A DNA stretch of 8,398 nucleotides from positions 1 to 8,398 of the forward strand of contig CAMKYP010000154.1 of NCBI GenBank assembly GCA_946477505.1, written 5' to 3'. The notes beneath the pieces were generated by a model, which searched no databases, had not been told where the DNA came from, and saw only the letters and a list, made by a program, of their open reading frames with translations. Below, piece by piece: positions 6,899 to 8,398 of the stretch. This DNA comes from an uncultured Dechloromonas sp. (GTDB taxonomy: Bacteria; Pseudomonadota; Gammaproteobacteria; Burkholderiales; Rhodocyclaceae). Positions within the stretch are counted from its first letter, which is position 1, and every line of letters starts with the position of its first letter. The position numbers and the translations under genes are program-made.

Positions 6899-7447
6899 TC
6901 AGCCGCCTAGGCGTCTGCTCCAGGTCGCCAGCGCCTGCATCTGGGCGGCAACTTGCTGGATCAACTTGGCGTCCGTCAGATTGCCGTCGGCATCGAAGGC
7001 GCCTGCGAACGCATTGGCAAAGACTTCCGGCTTGTTGAGCGGATGCAGGTCGAGAAAGACGCAGACCTGGCGCAGATGGTATTGCGCCCGCGATGTCCCC
7101 ATGCCGCCCCCGGCTCCCAGGATGGCCACGGCCTTGCCGGCGAGCAGGGCGTTGTTGGGCTCGCGCGAGGCCCAGTCGAGGGCATTCTTGAGCGCCGGAG
7201 CGATCGAGTAGTTGTATTCGGGGCAGGCGAGGACCAGCGCATCGGCTGCTTGCATTTGCGCCAGCAGGGCCTGGACGGCGGCCGGTTTTTCGGTCAGGTC
7301 GGCGTTGTATAGCGGCACGGCCGACAGATCGGCGATTTCCATGCTCACCCCTTCCGGCAGTTCGGCCATCGCCGCCCTCAACAGACCGGCGTTGGTGGAT
7401 TGACGGCGCAGGCTGCCGCAAATGCCCAGCAATTTCAGTTCACGCAT
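6899..7447 (-). CDS. NADPH-dependent FMN reductase, ChrR/YieF-like quinone or chromate reductase
   Basis: Flavodoxin-fold soluble reductase that uses NAD(P)H and bound FMN to reduce quinones, and often chromate or other electrophiles. The 182-residue length matches ChrR/YieF (about 188). Visible motifs are the FMN phosphate loop GSLRRQSTN (11-19), PLYNADL (45-51), the flavin-contacting PEYNYSIAPALKNALDW (76-92), the GAGGGMGTSRAQYHLRQ segment (111-127) and LNKPEVF (137-143). ATG at 7445-7447 is chosen because GGGAG lies seven bases upstream and the flavodoxin beta-1 strand (LKLLGICGS) follows at once. A longer open frame up to 7564 only overlaps the end of the AddB-like gene. Its start is 14 bases after that gene's stop, so the two should be translated together. 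Its position inside an addB-addA operon suggests protection against oxidative or quinone damage, which is inference. The true substrate is unknown. Confidence 0.93.
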   Translation of the reverse strand: MRELKLLGICGSLRRQSTNAGLLRAAMAELPEGVSMEIADLSAVPLYNADLTEKPAAVQALLAQMQAADALVLACPEYNYSIAPALKNALDWASREPNNALLAGKAVAILGAGGGMGTSRAQYHLRQVCVFLDLHPLNKPEVFANAFAGAFDADGNLTDAKLIQQVAAQMQALATWSRRLGG

Positions 7448-7461
7448 GCTTTTTCTCCCGT

Positions 7462-8398
7462 TCAATGGATAGGGGCGCCGGCCTCGGGGCCGGCCATCTT
7501 TCCGGCGGCCGCCGCCAGCAGGCGGCGACGCTCCGGCAAACGCAGCAGTGGCAACACTTCGCAATACTGCAGCCCTTTTTCATCGGCAAAGCTGACACCG
7601 GCCACCCCGGCCTTCACTTCGCCCGCCACGGCATGCAACCGCTCCCGCCAATGGGTAATGACCGCAATCCAGTCGGGAAATTCGGCCGGATCGAATATTT
7701 TCTGCCGCTCGTCGCCGATCCCCTGCACGCCGGGGAGGATATCCTTCTCGTCGGCGACGCCGGCAAATGCCGGCTTGTCGAGCAACACCTTGGCGAAAAC
7801 CACGGCGGCGACCTCGTCGTTGACCAGGGCGGCATAGATCGGCAACTGCGGTTCGGTGATCCGTTGCCCGGCCCAGTTCTTCGTGTCGATGCCGGCTCCG
7901 GTCTTGTAATCGATGATCAGTTGCCGCCCGTCGTCGAGGCGATCAATGCGGTCGACGACCATCCTGACCTTGATGCCATCGATCTCGACCTCGGCCGGCT
8001 GCTCGCAGGCAATGACCGAAAAAGCCTGACCACGCTGCCTTTCAACCTGCAGCCAGACATCGAGCAGCTTGTACAGCCGCGCTGCTTCCAGCACCCGGAA
8101 ACGCGCCGGCAGCGTCATCCGGCGCTCCGTTTCGAATGTCTGAATGGCCCCCGCCACCGCGCTCTCGATGACTTGCCGGCACGCCTCGCCGGAGAGGGCC
8201 GCGAGCGCGGTCGAGGTCTGCACCGCGCGCCAGAAGGCTTCCAGTGCCGCATGCACCAGGGTGCCACGGGCGGCTGGATCGAGGCCCTCGACCGGCACTT
8301 CCATGGCCTCGCCACCCAGGCGGTACTGGTAATAGGCCCACGCCGGGCAAATCGCCTGCGCGCGCAACAGCCAGCTGCCGCCCGAAACCTTCTCGCCA
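7462..8398 (-). CDS. addB: AddB-like PD-(D/E)XK nuclease, C-terminal part (5' end outside the window)
   Basis: This is the last 311 codons of a probable DNA repair nuclease, the AddB partner of AddA. The frame is open to the window edge, and residues such as GEKVSGGSWLLRAQ upstream of the first possible start belong to the family, so the gene begins beyond 8398. The RecB-type nuclease core is complete: RGTLVH with His at 8251-8253, VVDRID with Asp at 7942-7944, IIDYKT with Asp at 7909-7911 and Lys at 7903-7905, then a QxxxY motif (QLPIY). AddB proteins usually carry a 4Fe-4S cluster on one Cys before the nuclease core and three after it (C-x2-C-x5-C). Here ICPAW keeps the first, but the distal motif reads LQYCEVLPLLR: Cys only at 7561-7563, with Leu at the other two positions. 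The stop at 7462-7464 is 14 bases before the reductase start. The helicase-like N-terminal domains cannot be seen. Confidence 0.88.
   Translation of the reverse strand, partial: GEKVSGGSWLLRAQAICPAWAYYQYRLGGEAMEVPVEGLDPAARGTLVHAALEAFWRAVQTSTALAALSGEACRQVIESAVAGAIQTFETERRMTLPARFRVLEAARLYKLLDVWLQVERQRGQAFSVIACEQPAEVEIDGIKVRMVVDRIDRLDDGRQLIIDYKTGAGIDTKNWAGQRITEPQLPIYAALVNDEVAAVVFAKVLLDKPAFAGVADEKDILPGVQGIGDERQKIFDPAEFPDWIAVITHWRERLHAVAGEVKAGVAGVSFADEKGLQYCEVLPLLRLPERRRLLAAAAGKMAGPEAGAPIH

Noticed and set aside
6867..7421. N-terminal extension of the STAS gene to 286 codons
   Set aside because: It is antiparallel-free but out of frame within the reductase gene. The compact STAS domain starts at 6866 with its own AGGGAGA site.
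7448..7564. N-terminal extension of the flavin reductase by 39 codons
   Set aside because: It overlaps the AddB-like gene out of frame, is Arg/Gly/Pro rich, and a good Shine-Dalgarno supports the start at 7447.

Overview
All seven genes in this window lie on the minus strand, so the native reading order runs from position 8398 down to 1. The sequence is GC-rich (about 60-65% by eye) and almost fully coding; the longest intergenic gap is 60 bases. The gene types (a proteobacterial AddB-like nuclease with an AddA-like helicase-nuclease, a ChrR-like flavin reductase, an EptA-type lipid A transferase and a membrane diguanylate cyclase) suggest a Gram-negative proteobacterium. A betaproteobacterium of the Rhodocyclales type is my best guess, but it rests on family resemblance only. 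There is no RNA gene, insertion sequence, CRISPR array or plasmid or phage gene.

Block 1 (8398-3152) reads as one operon: the C-terminal part of an AddB-like nuclease, a NADPH-dependent FMN/quinone/chromate reductase, a single-domain STAS protein, and a full-length AddA-like UvrD helicase with a RecB-type nuclease domain. The gaps are 14, 32 and 10 bases, so the four genes are probably co-transcribed. The two outer genes should make the double-strand-break resection enzyme AddAB. The two middle genes have no obvious role in recombination, and their place between addB and addA is the most unusual feature of the layout. The AddB-like protein also seems to have lost two of the cysteines expected for the AddB iron-sulfur cluster.

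Block 2 (3091-36) follows a 60-base gap that holds a perfect TATAAT on the minus strand. It encodes a secreted family-3 solute-binding protein with no permease or ATPase beside it, then, 18 bases on, a two-TM diguanylate cyclase with a roughly 140-residue periplasmic region, and then an EptA-type phosphoethanolamine transferase. The binding protein and cyclase look like a two-gene version of a ligand-sensing c-di-GMP system. The transferase would modify lipid A in the same envelope.

The left end is abnormal. Positions 1-35 are an exact inverted copy of 172-206, inside the transferase gene. The transferase reading frame therefore runs from its catalytic centre into its own antisense strand and stops. 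This is most simply a fold-back artefact at a contig end. I found no clear undescribed defence or mobile system here; the candidates worth checking are listed as findings.
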